A stretch of 37,940 nt of DNA, taken from positions 1 to 37,940 of IMG/VR virus record IMGVR_UViG_3300032236_000282; one strand, written 5' to 3'. Positions 1 to 8,143 of this stretch are shown here, one piece after another. The notes below the pieces were generated by a model that saw only the letters and a program-made list of their open reading frames with translations, made no database searches and was not told the DNA's origin. Positions within the stretch are counted from its first letter, which is position 1. Every line of letters begins with the position of its first letter. The DNA comes from a virus. The position numbers and the translations under genes were made by a program.

Positions 1-345
1 CTTATTGGCTATTAAGCCATCTGACTTATAGCCATGTGAGGTGCGGTAATTTTTTACCACGGTAATTTTTTTCCCTTGGTAATTTTTTACCACGATCTCG
101 TAGATGTCCTTGCCCTTGAACCCGTTGGCACGGCGTGTTGAGGTACGGGATAGGAAGCCAGCCTCTTCCAAGGCTTTGAGGGCTGATCTGACGGTTTTGT
201 CAGAGGATTTGCCAGTCAGTGCACACAAATCGGCTACCGAGGTCTTAAAACGGCCTTCAGAGCCCGATTTGAGGCAGAGAATGGCTAAGAGTCGGAACTG
301 AAAATCAGTCAGATCGGCTGAATAGGCTTCTAGAGGGATTTCCAC
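1..345 (-). CDS. Winged-helix DNA-binding protein, possible replication initiator (3' end cut by window edge)
   Basis: An open frame of 115 codons runs from a GTG at 345 to the window edge without a stop. The translation starts VEIPLEAYSADLTDFQFRLL and has a helix-turn-helix pattern around residues 35-60 (LCALTGKSSDKTVRSALKAL) followed by a wing-like stretch (EEAGFLSRTSTRRANG). This resembles the N-terminal domains of phage lambda O-like initiators and other HTH_36-type replication proteins. The upstream gene ends at 355 and a GAGGAG lies about 12 bases before the GTG, a rather long spacing, so the start is likely but not certain. The visible C-terminal part is Lys/Asn-rich and is encoded by repeated DNA at 45-93. 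A transcriptional regulator is the main alternative. Confidence 0.7.
   Translation of the reverse strand, partial: MEIPLEAYSADLTDFQFRLLAILCLKSGSEGRFKTSVADLCALTGKSSDKTVRSALKALEEAGFLSRTSTRRANGFKGKDIYEIVVKNYQGKKITVVKNYRTSHGYKSDGLIANK
45..93 (-). repeat. Three iteron-like tandem repeats inside the winged-helix gene
   Basis: On the minus strand the unit GTGGTAAAAAATTACC occurs exactly at 78-93 and 45-60. A degenerate copy (GGGAAAAAAATTACC) lies between them at 61-75. Copy starts are spaced 16-17 bases apart. Each full unit is an imperfect dyad, GGTAA and TTACC around an A/T core. The region is AT-rich and in frame encodes the repeated peptide VVKNY. Iterons inside an initiator gene are known for lambda O; that role here is inferred. 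Confidence 0.6.
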
Positions 346-354
346 GGGCGCAGA

Positions 355-924
355 CTACTCCTCGAAGGGGTCGATGTCCTTCAAACGATCCAGGTTCTCC
401 CCTATGACCTGGTTCAATGCCTCTAAGATTGTCGCAGTTAGATAGAGCGACATCTTCTCCACGAAGTCCTGCATGGTGTCCATCATGTCCGAGAACAATT
501 CCGACGCTGCTCCTGAGTCGCTGTAGTCGATCTCAATAGGATCAATGCCGTCTGTGATGTCCCACGTCTCTAAGCCGTAATCCTCAACCGAATGCAAGAC
601 CATGTGGCATTCAATCCCGTCATCCCAGACAATCGCCAGTACATCGTCATGACTTACTTGGCGAAGTATTTCTTTGATGGGGTCTGAGCATACGGTTACT
701 TGGTTATCGTTAAACGACTGGACCTGAACATTGTCCCCAACATCAGGGATAAAGCAATGGAACGATGCGTTCTTGTCTTGGCAGGATTGGATAACGCTTT
801 CAAAGAAAATCTCATCTCCCGTTACTGGGAACCAGACTTTTGCTTTGGGGTATTTATCTAATAGTTGTTTGAGTCCTTTAGAGACATCGACATCCTGCAT
901 TGATATGACGATGATCTTGTTCAT
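355..924 (-). CDS. Uncharacterised protein, possible Rossmann-like N-terminal domain
   Basis: The 189-residue product starts MNKIIVISMQDVDVSKGLKQ, with a hydrophobic beta strand followed by an amphipathic helix, then WFPVTGDEIFFESVIQSC. That alternating pattern could be a Rossmann-type or SLOG-like nucleotide-binding fold. The middle holds a strand-rich section with DDVLAIVWDDGIECHMVL, and the C-terminus is helical and acidic (ends DIDPFEE). No catalytic motif is recognised. The ATG is preceded by GAGG at good spacing and overlaps the TAA of the upstream membrane-protein gene (TAATG), so the two are probably co-translated. It lies at the switch from structural genes to the putative replication region. 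Confidence 0.75.
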   Translation of the reverse strand: MNKIIVISMQDVDVSKGLKQLLDKYPKAKVWFPVTGDEIFFESVIQSCQDKNASFHCFIPDVGDNVQVQSFNDNQVTVCSDPIKEILRQVSHDDVLAIVWDDGIECHMVLHSVEDYGLETWDITDGIDPIEIDYSDSGAASELFSDMMDTMQDFVEKMSLYLTATILEALNQVIGENLDRLKDIDPFEE

Positions 925-1193
925 TAACGACCTCGTGGCAATCCGCTAATTACCACAGGCTTGTTTATGTATTTGCTGATAGCGATAGATGCAAAGGTCA
1001 CTGCAGGAACTGTGACGATTAAACTTTTGGTCACATGAGTCTGAGAAAACATGGCGCCAAAACTTAGTGGCAAAGTCAGATATTTATTCAGTGTCTCTTT
1101 ACCAAAGAAAGAAAACGTAATAAGATCAAAAACTTCCACCACGTATGTGACGGCTAAAGAGGATAGGAAGGCGGTTATTAGTAGGTCAGTCAT
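924..1193 (-). CDS. Small membrane protein, holin candidate
   Basis: The 89-residue product starts MTDLLITAFLSSLAVTYVVE. It has one clear hydrophobic segment near residues 3-25 and a second near 56-75 (LIVTVPAVTFASIAISKYI), with a polar C-terminus ending PRGR. The frame extends upstream, but the ATG at 1193 falls just after the stop of the tail gene (1204) and is the sensible start. The ribosome binding site is weak. Two membrane segments in a short phage protein placed after the tail genes suggest a holin. No endolysin is adjacent to confirm this, so another membrane role is equally possible. Confidence 0.65.
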   Translation of the reverse strand: MTDLLITAFLSSLAVTYVVEVFDLITFSFFGKETLNKYLTLPLSFGAMFSQTHVTKSLIVTVPAVTFASIAISKYINKPVVISGLPRGR

Positions 1194-1203
1194 GACCCAG
1201 AGC

Positions 1204-3402
1204 CTACACCTGCAAGTTGTTAGATTCCACTCCTGCAGAAGTCCGTACACGCCAGAAGGAGTTCTCAGGCACCCAATCCTTAAGGGTGTTTACCAAGCGT
1301 GCTATCTTTGCCGCTTTGCTGTAGTACAGGTCTGTTGCCGAGTTATTGGCTGTTCCTGTCCACACGGCGCCAAAGATTGCTGGCAGTGAACCGTCAAAGT
1401 ATTCAGTAGCAAATGGGGCTCGCTCAAATTGGACGCAGTCTAGGTAGAAGGTTCCTGCGCCACCTGAGAATGAAACCGTGTAGTACGCAACGTTAGGTTC
1501 TCCAACCGCATCTACCAAATCTGTGGCAGTAATCTTTGTCCACGATGACGATGCTGGGAATGGTCCGTAGGTGTCTGTGTGACCTGTTGGGGTCATAGAC
1601 TGGTCGTACCCTGTAAAGGTTACCGATATATTTGCTGAGTTCTTAACAAGAGCGGAGAGCGTATGGTACAGACCTTGTTGCAACGGAATAATATTTGAAG
1701 TAAATGACCACGAACCTGTTGCCACAATCTTAGCGCTGTGTAAACCAGAGTAGGACAGTGTAGAGACGCTTGTATCCTGAGTTACTGTAGCCGACCCCGT
1801 CTTTGTCCAACCGTCAGTAACATTTGTTTCAAAGGATGGGTTGTTTATGTAGTTAGTTTTATTTGCATTTAAGTAGATGTCGATTGCACGTGCTTCACTG
1901 TAAGTAGTCGACGATCCTTGCTGGAGACATACCATATCAACGTAGAACACTCCTGCGGCAGAGAACTTAAAGGTAATTCCTGCATATGCTGCAGTTGTCT
2001 CCGTGTTAACTGAGTATCCTGTATCGCCAGATGATGTAGTTCCATTGTATGAACTAGATACGGTAAATGTGTTAGACGTTGTGCTCGTTATCGTCACACC
2101 GCTAGTAGTGGTGTTTGCACCTGATGCACTGAACCCTGAAACGATCACAGTCGCACCTACCGCATATGTGTGTGCCAAAGAAGTTGTGTACACAGTCGAG
2201 GAGCCGTTTCCTACCGCACCTGTCAACGCTTGGCTCTCATGCTTAGGTGGTCGTGCTGAGAGTGTTACAGACTTCCACGTATTGTTAGCAGAAACTGCAG
2301 TTCCTGTAACGGCCGTTCCTATGATATTTCCTGAACGATCGTAAAAAGTTAACTGAGGGGTTACGGTTCCTGCACTGGCAGGAGACTTTACTAAAGCAGA
2401 AAGTGTGTGGGTAATTCCTGGTGTGACAGGAACGCCTCGTGTAATTGGGGAGGAAGTACCTAAAGTAATAGAACTAGATGAGGTAGTCGTGGTTACTTTA
2501 CCTGTGTAGGTCTCATCAATAGCAGTTGATACAGTCATCGGAGTAGCCGCTGTATCGGTAGAGGTCACAATGGTTGCGCCCGTTGCTGTCCAGTTTCCAA
2601 TGCTGTTGTAGAACGTTGAGTCTTGGACAGTTAAGAGCAAGTTATTTGAAACAGTGACTGTTGGCGCATACCCAGTCAAGGCTTCTACATAAGTTCCCAA
2701 GCCCTTGGCTGTTCCCTTGTGTGTATACATGTAAATTGCTTCACGGATCAAAGACTTCTGGTTTTTAAGAGGAAGAGAAGGCTCTGGTAATAATCCTCTA
2801 TGCGCTTGTTCTAATGGAATCAGGGCTGCAGGAGTTGAGATGAGGGTGTGGTCTGGATTCAGTAAGTCAATGTATGTAAGGAACTCATCTACCGTAAAAG
2901 ATAGTCCACTCGTAAAAGAATAGAGATCAGAGGTCGTTGATGGTTCGGCAAGAGGGCTTTGCTCTTCAGTAGTAAAAACTCGTGGCAATGTATTGATGAA
3001 GTTTGCTTGACTGCCATGGTCTGAAGGAACGATTCCTCCAACTTTGCCAGCCTGAACCCACACCTTGCTGGCTGTGACGAACAAGAACATGGTGTAGTAA
3101 ATAGGCTTACCTGGAACAATCGCTGTTCCTACAGATGAGTTTATTCCATCGTTGAGTAAGGTGTCTGGAATGGTGGTTGAAGTAACATCGTAAACAATCA
3201 CACCATCTTCAGCGTGTTCTGAATAACTGTTTTGGTTACGAACAAGCCGTACACGAGAAAAGTCTCCTGAAGCAATTTGCCATGAAACAAGTGTCTGTTG
3301 GTAGTCAAGTACGACAAGGCTCATCGGCTCTACCGAATACGAGAGACGAGGAGTTGCTCCGTACTTCGATAGTCCGTAAGTGGAACTACCGTAATTTGAC
3401 AC
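1204..3402 (-). CDS. gpI-like tail/baseplate protein with two carbohydrate-binding-like domains
   Basis: 732 residues, GTG start preceded by GGAG and overlapping the TAA of the upstream gene. It begins MSNYGSSTYGLSKYG. Residues about 130-260 contain the pattern of gpI-type tail proteins, including LPRVFTTEEQ and YTHKGTAKGLGTYVEALTGY. Residues about 255-390 and 515-665 each look like a jelly-roll of the CBM_4_9 kind: the second begins with NNPSFETN and ends FYLDCVQFE, and both contain HTLSALVK. Between them is a Thr/Ser-rich insert with VGATVIVSGF. The C-terminus resumes with IARLVNTLKDWVPENSFWRV. The gpI family links the wedge to fibres in P2-like tails. The sugar-binding domains suggest surface-glycan contact, which is inference. 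Confidence 0.7.
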   Translation of the reverse strand: MSNYGSSTYGLSKYGATPRLSYSVEPMSLVVLDYQQTLVSWQIASGDFSRVRLVRNQNSYSEHAEDGVIVYDVTSTTIPDTLLNDGINSSVGTAIVPGKPIYYTMFLFVTASKVWVQAGKVGGIVPSDHGSQANFINTLPRVFTTEEQSPLAEPSTTSDLYSFTSGLSFTVDEFLTYIDLLNPDHTLISTPAALIPLEQAHRGLLPEPSLPLKNQKSLIREAIYMYTHKGTAKGLGTYVEALTGYAPTVTVSNNLLLTVQDSTFYNSIGNWTATGATIVTSTDTAATPMTVSTAIDETYTGKVTTTTSSSSITLGTSSPITRGVPVTPGITHTLSALVKSPASAGTVTPQLTFYDRSGNIIGTAVTGTAVSANNTWKSVTLSARPPKHESQALTGAVGNGSSTVYTTSLAHTYAVGATVIVSGFSASGANTTTSGVTITSTTSNTFTVSSSYNGTTSSGDTGYSVNTETTAAYAGITFKFSAAGVFYVDMVCLQQGSSTTYSEARAIDIYLNANKTNYINNPSFETNVTDGWTKTGSATVTQDTSVSTLSYSGLHSAKIVATGSWSFTSNIIPLQQGLYHTLSALVKNSANISVTFTGYDQSMTPTGHTDTYGPFPASSSWTKITATDLVDAVGEPNVAYYTVSFSGGAGTFYLDCVQFERAPFATEYFDGSLPAIFGAVWTGTANNSATDLYYSKAAKIARLVNTLKDWVPENSFWRVRTSAGVESNNLQV

Positions 3403-3846
3403 TTATGCTCCAATAAGTAAGAGAGGATTCACAGGAGTTTCTACTACAGCCCATGACGCAGCAGTTCCGTCATTGGTTAAATACTTGCCAGCATTTCCTG
3501 AAAAAGAAGGCAATGCGTTAAATGTTGACCAAGAGAAGTCGTAGTCAGAACCAGAATTCTTTGTCAATACTTGGCCTGTTGTTCCACCTGCAGGTATGTT
3601 TTCTGAAAGTAAAGTATTTAGGCCATACTCAATGTTATTAAGTCGATCCTTCAAGGTAGACCAGTTAGTGGTTAAGCGGTCAAAAGAACCAACCCATCCA
3701 GAACTAACAGTGATGGATGTTCCGAGAGTTCCTTCAATGGCTGTTACTTCGCCCTGAAGATCGTTGACGTGACCTGCCAAAATGGTGTCACTAAAATCGA
3801 CCTTAGTGGTAAAGTCGTTCTTAATCGACGAGGGATAATAAGCCAC
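3403..3846 (-). CDS. Small fibre-like baseplate-associated protein
   Basis: 147 residues from a GTG preceded by AAAGGA. It starts MAYYPSSIKNDFTTKVDFSD. The stretch ILAGHVNDLQGEVTAIEGTL is typical of short helical spacers at the base of phage fibres (ND.Q.EV.A.E pattern). The C-terminal third has the fibre motif GKYLTNDGTAASWAVV and a hydrophobic end, NPLLLIGA. The same C-terminal pattern closes three proteins of the distant fibre locus (28179, 27236 and 23228), so this one is probably a virion appendage component. It lies between the spike and the gpI-like gene. Specific function unknown. Confidence 0.75.
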   Translation of the reverse strand: MAYYPSSIKNDFTTKVDFSDTILAGHVNDLQGEVTAIEGTLGTSITVSSGWVGSFDRLTTNWSTLKDRLNNIEYGLNTLLSENIPAGGTTGQVLTKNSGSDYDFSWSTFNALPSFSGNAGKYLTNDGTAASWAVVETPVNPLLLIGA

Positions 3847-3911
3847 GGAACTTCCTTTCTAATCTACTACGGTATTTTCTCTGGTTTGCCCACCATTTAC
3901 TGCCTGAACTC

Positions 3912-4652
3912 TTAGGCTACCTGCGTCACCGTAACAATCAGGCTGGGTACTGATGGTCCTGGGCTTGCTGTAGATGCTTCTACTTTGATCTGGCTATTAT
4001 CAGCCGCCCACATAAGTCTGCAGTATTGGGCCGCCTGTAAATAAACTAAAAAGTTCCACGAAGCAACCACGTAGGGGCTGTTGTTATTTACAGTTACTTT
4101 TGTGTTTGACTGAGGAACTGTCGTTCCATTTTGATCTAACCAAATTTGTGCTGTGGTTCCGTTTCCTCCACCAGAAAGGCCATGCAACTGAGCAGAGAAC
4201 TGAACATTGTACAGACCATCAAAGTCAACAGTAATTTTTGATCCACCAACAACTCTTACCCCATTAGAGTAATCCGTCTTTCCCAGTTTCATCGCTGTAG
4301 CCGTGTTTGCTGAGGTTACGCTTTGGGTAGTCTCATCATGGAATGCCCCATAAGAAAACAACCCCGATACAGGAGTAATCCCTGATCCACCCGTTGTTGC
4401 ACTGCCAAATGTTCCGATCCACAAGGGGTACTCAGGATCTCCACCCTGGTAACAGATAAACACTCCTTGACCAATCGCAGGAGGTTTAGAAGAGGGCACG
4501 ATGGGCCAAGCCCAATCCGTTGTTTCTGACCCCGTTACTTGTGGAACTTGTACCGCAACACGGTGAAGGTTTTGAGGATCTTTGATGTTTTTTACGATTC
4601 CACGGTAAACGCCGTAGTATCGCTTTATCTCATCCCCTTCAAGGTAATTCAT
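3912..4652 (-). CDS. Baseplate spike protein, gpV/gp5-type OB fold with C-terminal jelly-roll
   Basis: 246 residues. The N-terminal 90 residues have the OB-fold pattern of gpV/gp5 spike proteins: YYGVYRGIVKNIKDPQNLHR, VAVQVP, DWAWPIVP, IGQGVFICYQGGDPEYPLWI. Residues about 105-245 are beta-rich and resemble a C1q/TNF-like jelly-roll (YNVQFSAQLHGLSGG, AQIWLDQNGT, LIVTVTQVA). No lysozyme domain and no long repetitive beta-helix is visible, unlike T4 gp5. The ATG overlaps the upstream stop (TAATG). Its position after the gpJ-like wedge fits a central spike that caps the hub. Confidence 0.8.
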   Translation of the reverse strand: MNYLEGDEIKRYYGVYRGIVKNIKDPQNLHRVAVQVPQVTGSETTDWAWPIVPSSKPPAIGQGVFICYQGGDPEYPLWIGTFGSATTGGSGITPVSGLFSYGAFHDETTQSVTSANTATAMKLGKTDYSNGVRVVGGSKITVDFDGLYNVQFSAQLHGLSGGGNGTTAQIWLDQNGTTVPQSNTKVTVNNNSPYVVASWNFLVYLQAAQYCRLMWAADNSQIKVEASTASPGPSVPSLIVTVTQVA

Positions 4653-6220
4653 TAAGCAGAACCTACAGTCACATTAGCCTCTTGGAATCGGAAGATTTCA
4701 TTGGCAGCACCTGTGAGAGTATTAAGACCAGAGTTACCTAGTCGTCCCATAGCGGTAACTCGAACTGTCTTAATTCCTGCCACTGCTTGGTTGAGAGAAT
4801 ACTCAATATCTTGTGGGTAGATAGTGTCTTGGAATGTCATTCCTGTGTAACCAAACACAGACAAGAGAACCTTCTTTAGTGAGGTTTCAACTTCCGCAGT
4901 TGTGTACTGAGGGAGTTTGATATATGCCAAAGAAATTGAGCAGTCAACATAGGTTGGAGGTTGAACCGATACGGTTGTTCCAATCAGTACCTTATCTGCC
5001 AAGTAATTAGACACAGAAGATTGAAGAGACAAGAACTCGTTTGAAGGAGTGCTGTCATCGTTTAACCCTGGCTGCAGATCGGTTTGGATTGCGTTACGAC
5101 TTGGTGCGATGTACAGAGTAACTGATGTCCATACAGATGCAGTAGCGTTTGCTTTACCCATGCCAGGAACAGTCATAGCAAGATCTGCAAAGTCCTTGAG
5201 AGTAACTGCTCGGTTAGACGCACGCAGTGTTGCTGGTGCAGACTGACGAATCTGTTCATTAGACTCAGGATCAGACCCACCAATTCCTGAGGTATGAGAG
5301 ATGATGGTGATAGTCGACTGTAGAGCAGTTGTCTGAGACTCAGATAATGTAGGGACGTAAGAAAGCGTGTCTAGTACTAAAGGTGCTGTCGAACCATCTC
5401 CAGCAGGAATGCTTCCAATGACTCCACCACCAACCGTGTAGGTTGCTCGTATGTTTGAACCAATAGTTGGAATAGCACCAGAAATTCCATCACCAAAATT
5501 TACATAAACAATATTGTTTTCATCGATGTAAATGTTGTAGACGAGGTCTGCTGGACCATAATCAAGAAGATGCTGAACTTGTGTCCACTTAGAATAGACG
5601 TCTCCATCTTGTACATACACAGATACGCTTCCGTCTACAACAGGTGTCTCGTTTAATGCAAAGGACATGTTAGGCCCACCCGAAGATGTTCCGATCAGTT
5701 CTCCATACAAAGGGTCTGCATCAGAGTTTATGATCGTAATACTTCTTCCTTCGGTGGCTCCTATAGAGTAGGAACTTCCTGCTGGAACAGTGGCATCGGC
5801 AACCGTAGTAAAGTAAACGCTCTGAACAGCATCTGCTGTTGATACCTGACCTGAAACAATTGTTCCTGCTGTCAGGGTGATGTCACTAGTAGAGGAGTTT
5901 TGGAAGGTGACGCTTGTGTACGCTTGACGGTAACTTGCTGGGATGTATCCGTATGTTTGAGCGATATTCAAGATGCTTCGACGCTGTGTTGCCGTAGCGA
6001 TAGAGTTCTCGTTGGCATTACGATCGATGTAGTAGTTAATCAAGTCACCCAAGTAAGCAAATGCCTCTACAAGGGCAACACCAAAGTCTGCTGGGTCGCT
6101 GGCAGTCCAGTTAGGGATACGGGACTGAATACGAGCAATAAGTTGGTCACGGAGCGTGTAGAAGTCTCGCCCCGTGTAATCGACGGATACGGGAATGTTG
6201 GATACTGGGGTTATGCTCAT
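4652..6220 (-). CDS. Baseplate wedge protein, gpJ / T4 gp6 family
   Basis: 522 residues. The start region contains the Baseplate_J hallmark VDYTGRDFYTLRDQLIARIQ, then DFGVALVEAFAYLGDLINYY and RRSILNIAQTYGYIP. The middle has VYVQDGDVYSKWTQV, NIYIDENNIVYVNFGDGISG and the typical RQSAPATLRASNRAVTLKDF, followed by AMTVPGMGKANA. All are classical for this family, and the length is usual for gpJ-like wedges of larger phages. The ATG overlaps the TGA of the gp25-like gene (ATGA), indicating coupled translation. It forms the iris-like wedge ring of the baseplate. Confidence 0.93.
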   Translation of the reverse strand: MSITPVSNIPVSVDYTGRDFYTLRDQLIARIQSRIPNWTASDPADFGVALVEAFAYLGDLINYYIDRNANENSIATATQRRSILNIAQTYGYIPASYRQAYTSVTFQNSSTSDITLTAGTIVSGQVSTADAVQSVYFTTVADATVPAGSSYSIGATEGRSITIINSDADPLYGELIGTSSGGPNMSFALNETPVVDGSVSVYVQDGDVYSKWTQVQHLLDYGPADLVYNIYIDENNIVYVNFGDGISGAIPTIGSNIRATYTVGGGVIGSIPAGDGSTAPLVLDTLSYVPTLSESQTTALQSTITIISHTSGIGGSDPESNEQIRQSAPATLRASNRAVTLKDFADLAMTVPGMGKANATASVWTSVTLYIAPSRNAIQTDLQPGLNDDSTPSNEFLSLQSSVSNYLADKVLIGTTVSVQPPTYVDCSISLAYIKLPQYTTAEVETSLKKVLLSVFGYTGMTFQDTIYPQDIEYSLNQAVAGIKTVRVTAMGRLGNSGLNTLTGAANEIFRFQEANVTVGSA

Positions 6221-6618
6221 AGCAACTCCTGATAAAGTGGGTTAGTTCCGTCAATTTTTACCAAACCAAGATTAGTCGTAACTGTTTGGTTATTAGGTAA
6301 ATCATAAGTGATGTTGACATCCAAGATATTGGTGTATTCGTCAAGGGTGCTATCGACACTCTGTAGTCGTAGAAGACTTAGTTGTTCGTTAAACGCTTTA
6401 GTTACTTCAATACGGATTTCTGTAGCAGCGTTATCTGTATCTTCAAATAGAGAAAAAGGTATGACCGTTCCAAAGGCTGGTCGCATCACTCTTTCACGCA
6501 AAGATGTGCCGATAACTGATAGGACTTTGTCAGACCAAATCTTTTCCTGCGTCTGAGTTGACCCGACTTTTCCATAAGGATCGATCTTAAAAGGTAAAGA
6601 GATAGAAACTTCTTGCAT
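6217..6618 (-). CDS. Baseplate wedge protein, GPW/gp25 family
   Basis: 133 residues, the usual size for the family. Typical features are an N-terminal LPFKIDPYGKVG, then EKIWSDKVLSVIGTSLRERV, RPAFGTVIPFSLFE and the helix EIRIEVTKAFNEQLSLLRLQ, ending in strands around NILDVNITYDLP. In T4, gp25 holds the wedge core to the sheath. The ATG overlaps the stop of the gpD-like gene (TAATG), and the neighbouring gpJ-like gene is the standard partner in P2, Mu and T4-type baseplates. Confidence 0.93.
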   Translation of the reverse strand: MQEVSISLPFKIDPYGKVGSTQTQEKIWSDKVLSVIGTSLRERVMRPAFGTVIPFSLFEDTDNAATEIRIEVTKAFNEQLSLLRLQSVDSTLDEYTNILDVNITYDLPNNQTVTTNLGLVKIDGTNPLYQELL

Positions 6619-7865
6619 TAGTTAACCCCCACCCATTTTCTTGGCGTCGTCTTTAATCCGCTATTAGTCTCTATGATCAGGCTTTCTTTAGCAGATATTC
6701 TAAAGGTCGTTGGCTTCTTTGGTGTGTCCGAAGTTGTATTGACTGTCGGCACAAGACCTGCAGTAACTGGGCGTGTTGCTGATGGCTTATTTGCCCCAAG
6801 TCCATCGGTAAGGCAAGTAAAGTCAACGGTGTAGCGTCCGTCGTAATGAATGGTGTGAGTAGCAGATTTGATTACCCAGAATCCGTCTGTTAGGTCCCCA
6901 GTTCCACGAACTTCGATAGTGGCCCACGGAGAAATTCGAGGGTCTCCTTGACCAGAACCTTTTCCAGGTATGGACAAGCGAGAGAGTTGGGCTTTTCCAT
7001 CAGCAAGTGCTTTGGCTACTGATTCACTACCTGACACAACCGATGTTTCAACAGCAGAAAATAGAGGGTCTTTTGTCTTCTTTCGCAAATTCTTACCAAC
7101 AGAGTTTGGTGAGGATACTGCTTGGTAGAACTTGCCCGTCACAGGGTCGACTCCCGAAACCACCTTTGTACTTCTGGTGTGAGTATTGGTTTCAATAAAA
7201 TCTCCGATGTCAGATTCAAAGATGCTGAGAGTTTGAGTAGAGAAGTGGCTCTGTGGGTTTGTAAATGGGTCTAAAAAGGCCATTACTGGAATGGTAGTCA
7301 TAAACTGATCAATCATCTTATCGATGGGATGAAAGTGAAGTTCTGCTCCGATTACTTGAAGGCCAAATCCTTGTTTGTTGGCAAGTTCTCGTAACTTTTC
7401 CCAAACGCTGTGGCCTGATAATGAGATTTGGCTATATCGTGTGGGAGAAGGGGTAACCACAGGAGCAAGTTTGTATTTTTGTGCTAGTTCTTTTACTACT
7501 TCTGAGATTGTTGCATTTTTCCAAATCTTAGAGTGCTTATCTTTCATAAGGTAAGACGCACTGACACATACTACCTTTACTGAACGCTCCATCTGTTGAG
7601 CAGTGTAAGGAGTGGCGTGTACGGCATAGCCAATGAAGGTTCTTGTAACCTTGTCATTCTGCCATGTTATCTGTACAGGAACTCCTGTGTTTAATGCCTT
7701 AAGAATGAATGGGCTAACCTGCTGGTAGTACAGTTCAACAATGTCATGGTGGCCCATGGCTTGTGTAAGCGTCACATACCGTGGAGAACGGGTAAATCCT
7801 GGGAAGTCAGGAAACAAAACGGTGAACTTATTGCCATGTATATTTTGGCGTTCTGGATCACGCAT
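6618..7865 (-). CDS. Baseplate hub protein, gpD (late control D / VgrG N-terminal) family
   Basis: 415 residues from the ATG at 7865 (MRDPERQNIHGNKFTVLFPD), chosen because AGGA lies six bases upstream and the overlap with the LysM gene is only 8 bases. A longer frame from 7907 is possible. Residues about 15-110 form the first hub barrel, then WKNATISEVVKELAQKYKL and GHSVWEKLRELANKQGFGLQ match the gpD/gp27 central segment that loads the second barrel. The region near residue 300 (ISPWATIEVRGTGDLTDGFW) and VIKSATHTIHYDGRYTVDFT fits the C-terminal barrel. It should form the trimeric hub under the tail tube that carries the spike. Confidence 0.9.
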   Translation of the reverse strand: MRDPERQNIHGNKFTVLFPDFPGFTRSPRYVTLTQAMGHHDIVELYYQQVSPFILKALNTGVPVQITWQNDKVTRTFIGYAVHATPYTAQQMERSVKVVCVSASYLMKDKHSKIWKNATISEVVKELAQKYKLAPVVTPSPTRYSQISLSGHSVWEKLRELANKQGFGLQVIGAELHFHPIDKMIDQFMTTIPVMAFLDPFTNPQSHFSTQTLSIFESDIGDFIETNTHTRSTKVVSGVDPVTGKFYQAVSSPNSVGKNLRKKTKDPLFSAVETSVVSGSESVAKALADGKAQLSRLSIPGKGSGQGDPRISPWATIEVRGTGDLTDGFWVIKSATHTIHYDGRYTVDFTCLTDGLGANKPSATRPVTAGLVPTVNTTSDTPKKPTTFRISAKESLIIETNSGLKTTPRKWVGVN

Positions 7866-8133
7866 TTGGAATCCTGATCTGTGTTCCAGGCGCAATGCTG
7901 AGGACATCGTTTATCTCTGGATTAATGTCCATAATCTGCCACCAGAACTGAGGTTCTCCTAAAAACTTGTTGGCAAGGTTGTCTAGTCTGTCTCCTTGTA
8001 CCCATTCGTACATAAAATAACTGATGTAGTAACTTGGCCATTTACGAAACACAGTTTGGTGGTATTCAGACTTGCGGGAATCCCATGCCTTAAAGATTGT
8101 TCCGTCTGCATATCGGCTATCTAAAAAGATCAT
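7858..8133 (-). CDS. LysM-domain tail/baseplate protein (gpX/gp53-like)
   Basis: 91 residues. After a short N-terminus (MIFLDSRYADGT) comes a LysM-type module: WVQGDRLDNLANKFLGEPQF, then WWQIMDINPEIN and the ending IAPGTQIRIPNA. Such single LysM proteins lie next to gpD-like hub genes in most contractile tails, where the domain clamps wedge parts or the hub rather than acting as an enzyme. The 3' end overlaps the hub gene by 8 bases. The sequence is compact and complete. Confidence 0.88.
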   Translation of the reverse strand: MIFLDSRYADGTIFKAWDSRKSEYHQTVFRKWPSYYISYFMYEWVQGDRLDNLANKFLGEPQFWWQIMDINPEINDVLSIAPGTQIRIPNA

Positions 8134-8143
8134 TTAGTTCTCC

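Noticed and set aside
104-301. Plus-strand 65-codon frame at the left edge
   Set aside because: It is antisense to the winged-helix gene, whose minus-strand frame has coherent protein-like sequence; no ribosome binding site on the plus strand.
7866-7907. Longer start for the hub gene
   Set aside because: It would overlap the LysM gene by 50 bases with a weak ribosome binding site; the ATG at 7865 has a better one.
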